A stretch of DNA of 6,751 nucleotides from contig JANNFI010000073.1 of NCBI GenBank assembly GCA_031379665.1, positions 1 to 6,751 of the forward strand. The letters run 5' to 3'. Origin of the DNA: SZUA-254 sp031379665 (GTDB lineage Bacteria > Bacteroidota > Ignavibacteria > UBA10030 > SZUA-254). The notes below the pieces were generated by a model. It was not told the DNA's origin. It made no database searches and was given only the letters and a program-made list of their open reading frames with translations. Positions within the stretch are counted from its first letter, which is position 1. Each line of letters starts with the position of its first letter. The position numbers and the translations under genes were made by a program. Positions 5,947 to 6,751 of this stretch are shown here, piece after piece.

Positions 5947-6004
5947 TCCCGTCCCGGGACGTTCTCCCCGCAAGAGGGGGGCGCCCGGGGACGGGATTTT
6001 TTTT
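5947..6004 (+). terminator. intrinsic terminator after channel gene (possible attenuator)
   Basis: The left arm TCCCGTCCCGGG (5947-5958) pairs with CCCGGGGACGGGA (5984-5996) over 12 base pairs with a single bulged G at 5987. Inside, CCCC (5966-5969) can pair with GGGG (5976-5979) around the loop GCAAGA. Eight Ts follow directly (5997-6004). This is a standard strong intrinsic terminator for the lipoprotein-channel transcript, 36 bases after the stop codon. Because the promoter described above overlaps its left arm, it may also act on the leader of the acylase transcript. Confidence 0.85.
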
Positions 6005-6022
6005 AGACATCGCATCAGGACC

Positions 6023-6751
6023 TTGACCCGACCTTCCATCGTCATCCTGGGGATCAGCGGGACGCTCATCGTGGGGCTCGTCGCCTCACTCCTCTTCTTC
6101 CGGCACCTCGTGGTGAAGTCCTTTCCGGTCACCACCGGGAGTGTCGCCGTGGAGGGCCTCGGCGCGCCGGTTGACGTGTACCGCGACCCCTACGGCATCC
6201 CCCACATCATTGCCGCCGGCTCCGACGACCTGATGTTCGCCGCCGGGTACGTGCACGCTCAGGACCGTCTCTGGCAGATGGACGTGATGCGCAGAGCCGG
6301 CGAGGGACGCCTCTCCGAACTCTTCGGCGAGAAAACCATCCCCATCGATAAAATGTTCAGGTTGATCGGGCTGGCGCGAACGGCCGCCGCCATCGAGCCG
6401 GAGCTCGACCCCGCATCGCGGCAGGCCCTCACCTCGTACGCGGCCGGGGTCAACGCGATCATCGCGTCGCAGCGCGGTAAATTCCCGGCGGAATTCGATA
6501 TGCTCGGCTACGAGCCCGAGCCCTGGACTGTCCGCCACAGCATCATCATCACGCGCCTCATCGCCTGGGAGCTCGCCCTCGGGTGGTGGACCGACCTCAC
6601 GTACGGAGCCATCGCCGCGCGCGTCCCGGAGGCGATGCTTCGGGAGGCGCTTCCCGACTATCCCGACTCGGTCAGGGTGACGGTCCCGTCGGGCGGGCGC
6701 CGCCAGCGTGCGGCAGGCCTACCGGAGGTTTTCAATACAGCGCTCGCCTAC
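6023..6751 (+). CDS. penicillin acylase (S45) family protein, N-terminal part
   Basis: Partial gene: 243 codons, open at the right edge of the window. The product starts with a membrane anchor or uncleaved signal (hydrophobic 6-26: IVILGISGTLIVGLVASLLFF). Then come VEGLGAPVDVYRDPYGIPHI (43-62) and GYVHAQDRLWQMDVMRR (75-91), both highly characteristic of the alpha-chain region of penicillin acylases. Family members are Ntn hydrolases that self-cleave to expose a catalytic Ser and hydrolyse amide bonds in acylated compounds such as penicillins or acyl-homoserine lactones. The Ser and the cleavage site lie beyond the window, so activity cannot be judged. The start is TTG 6023 with AGGA (6017-6020) only 2 bases before it; the next candidate, GTG 6071, would remove most of the anchor. 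The preceding terminator separates it from the channel gene. Confidence 0.88.
   Translation, partial: MTRPSIVILGISGTLIVGLVASLLFFRHLVVKSFPVTTGSVAVEGLGAPVDVYRDPYGIPHIIAAGSDDLMFAAGYVHAQDRLWQMDVMRRAGEGRLSELFGEKTIPIDKMFRLIGLARTAAAIEPELDPASRQALTSYAAGVNAIIASQRGKFPAEFDMLGYEPEPWTVRHSIIITRLIAWELALGWWTDLTYGAIAARVPEAMLREALPDYPDSVRVTVPSGGRRQRAAGLPEVFNTALAY

Noticed and set aside
5378..6010. 210-codon minus-strand frame at the end of the channel gene
   Set aside because: Antisense to the OmpP1/FadL-type gene and crosses the terminator; no domain seen.

Overview
The window is GC-rich double-stranded DNA, densely coded, with three of its five genes encoding exported or envelope proteins. The OmpP1/FadL-type barrel, the YjbH-like barrel with an IDIPTAG motif and the tyrosine/glycine-rich lipoprotein together point to a Gram-negative bacterium of the broad Fibrobacterota-Chlorobiota-Bacteroidota (FCB) assemblage or an uncultured candidate phylum near it. 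That placement is an inference from family resemblance; no RNA gene or taxonomic marker is present.

Left third (1-2174, minus strand): a two-gene operon. The upstream gene is a MoxR/ChlI-like AAA+ ATPase (510 aa). After a 12-base gap comes a von Willebrand factor A (VWA) protein whose MIDAS metal site (DISHS) is visible before the window cuts it off. ATPase/VWA pairs of this type resemble the chaperone-like MoxR-VWA pairs, such as RavA-ViaA and the mycobacterial Rv0958-Rv0959 type; the client here is unknown.

Divergent control region (2175-2305): this carries a good sigma-70-like promoter for the ATPase operon, a -10-like box for the rightward gene, and a cluster of CGAAAT half-sites that form two overlapping inverted repeats. 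It looks like an operator shared by both directions.

Centre (2306-5911, plus strand): three exported proteins in a row. They are a YjbH-like outer-membrane beta-barrel protein (270 aa, TTG start), a predicted lipoprotein built almost wholly of low-complexity blocks (362 aa, with an acidic stretch, an aromatic stretch, nine Tyr-Gly pairs and a long basic Ser/Gly/Pro tail), and an OmpP1/FadL-family outer-membrane channel (477 aa, C-terminal Phe). The first gap (220 bases) holds an 11-base tandem repeat, a stem-loop and an AT-rich promoter-like block. The second gap is only 50 bases, so the lipoprotein and channel are probably co-transcribed.

Right end (5912-6751, plus strand): a strong sigma-70-like promoter lies directly on top of the left arm of an intrinsic terminator. 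Next comes the N-terminal third or so of a penicillin-acylase (S45, Ntn-hydrolase) family protein that runs off the window. The promoter/terminator overlap suggests either a very short transcript or an attenuator ahead of the acylase gene.

I see no mobile element, CRISPR array, tRNA or rRNA. The least ordinary items are the divergent operator, the promoter-terminator overlap and the modular Tyr-Gly lipoprotein. None amounts to proof of a new system.
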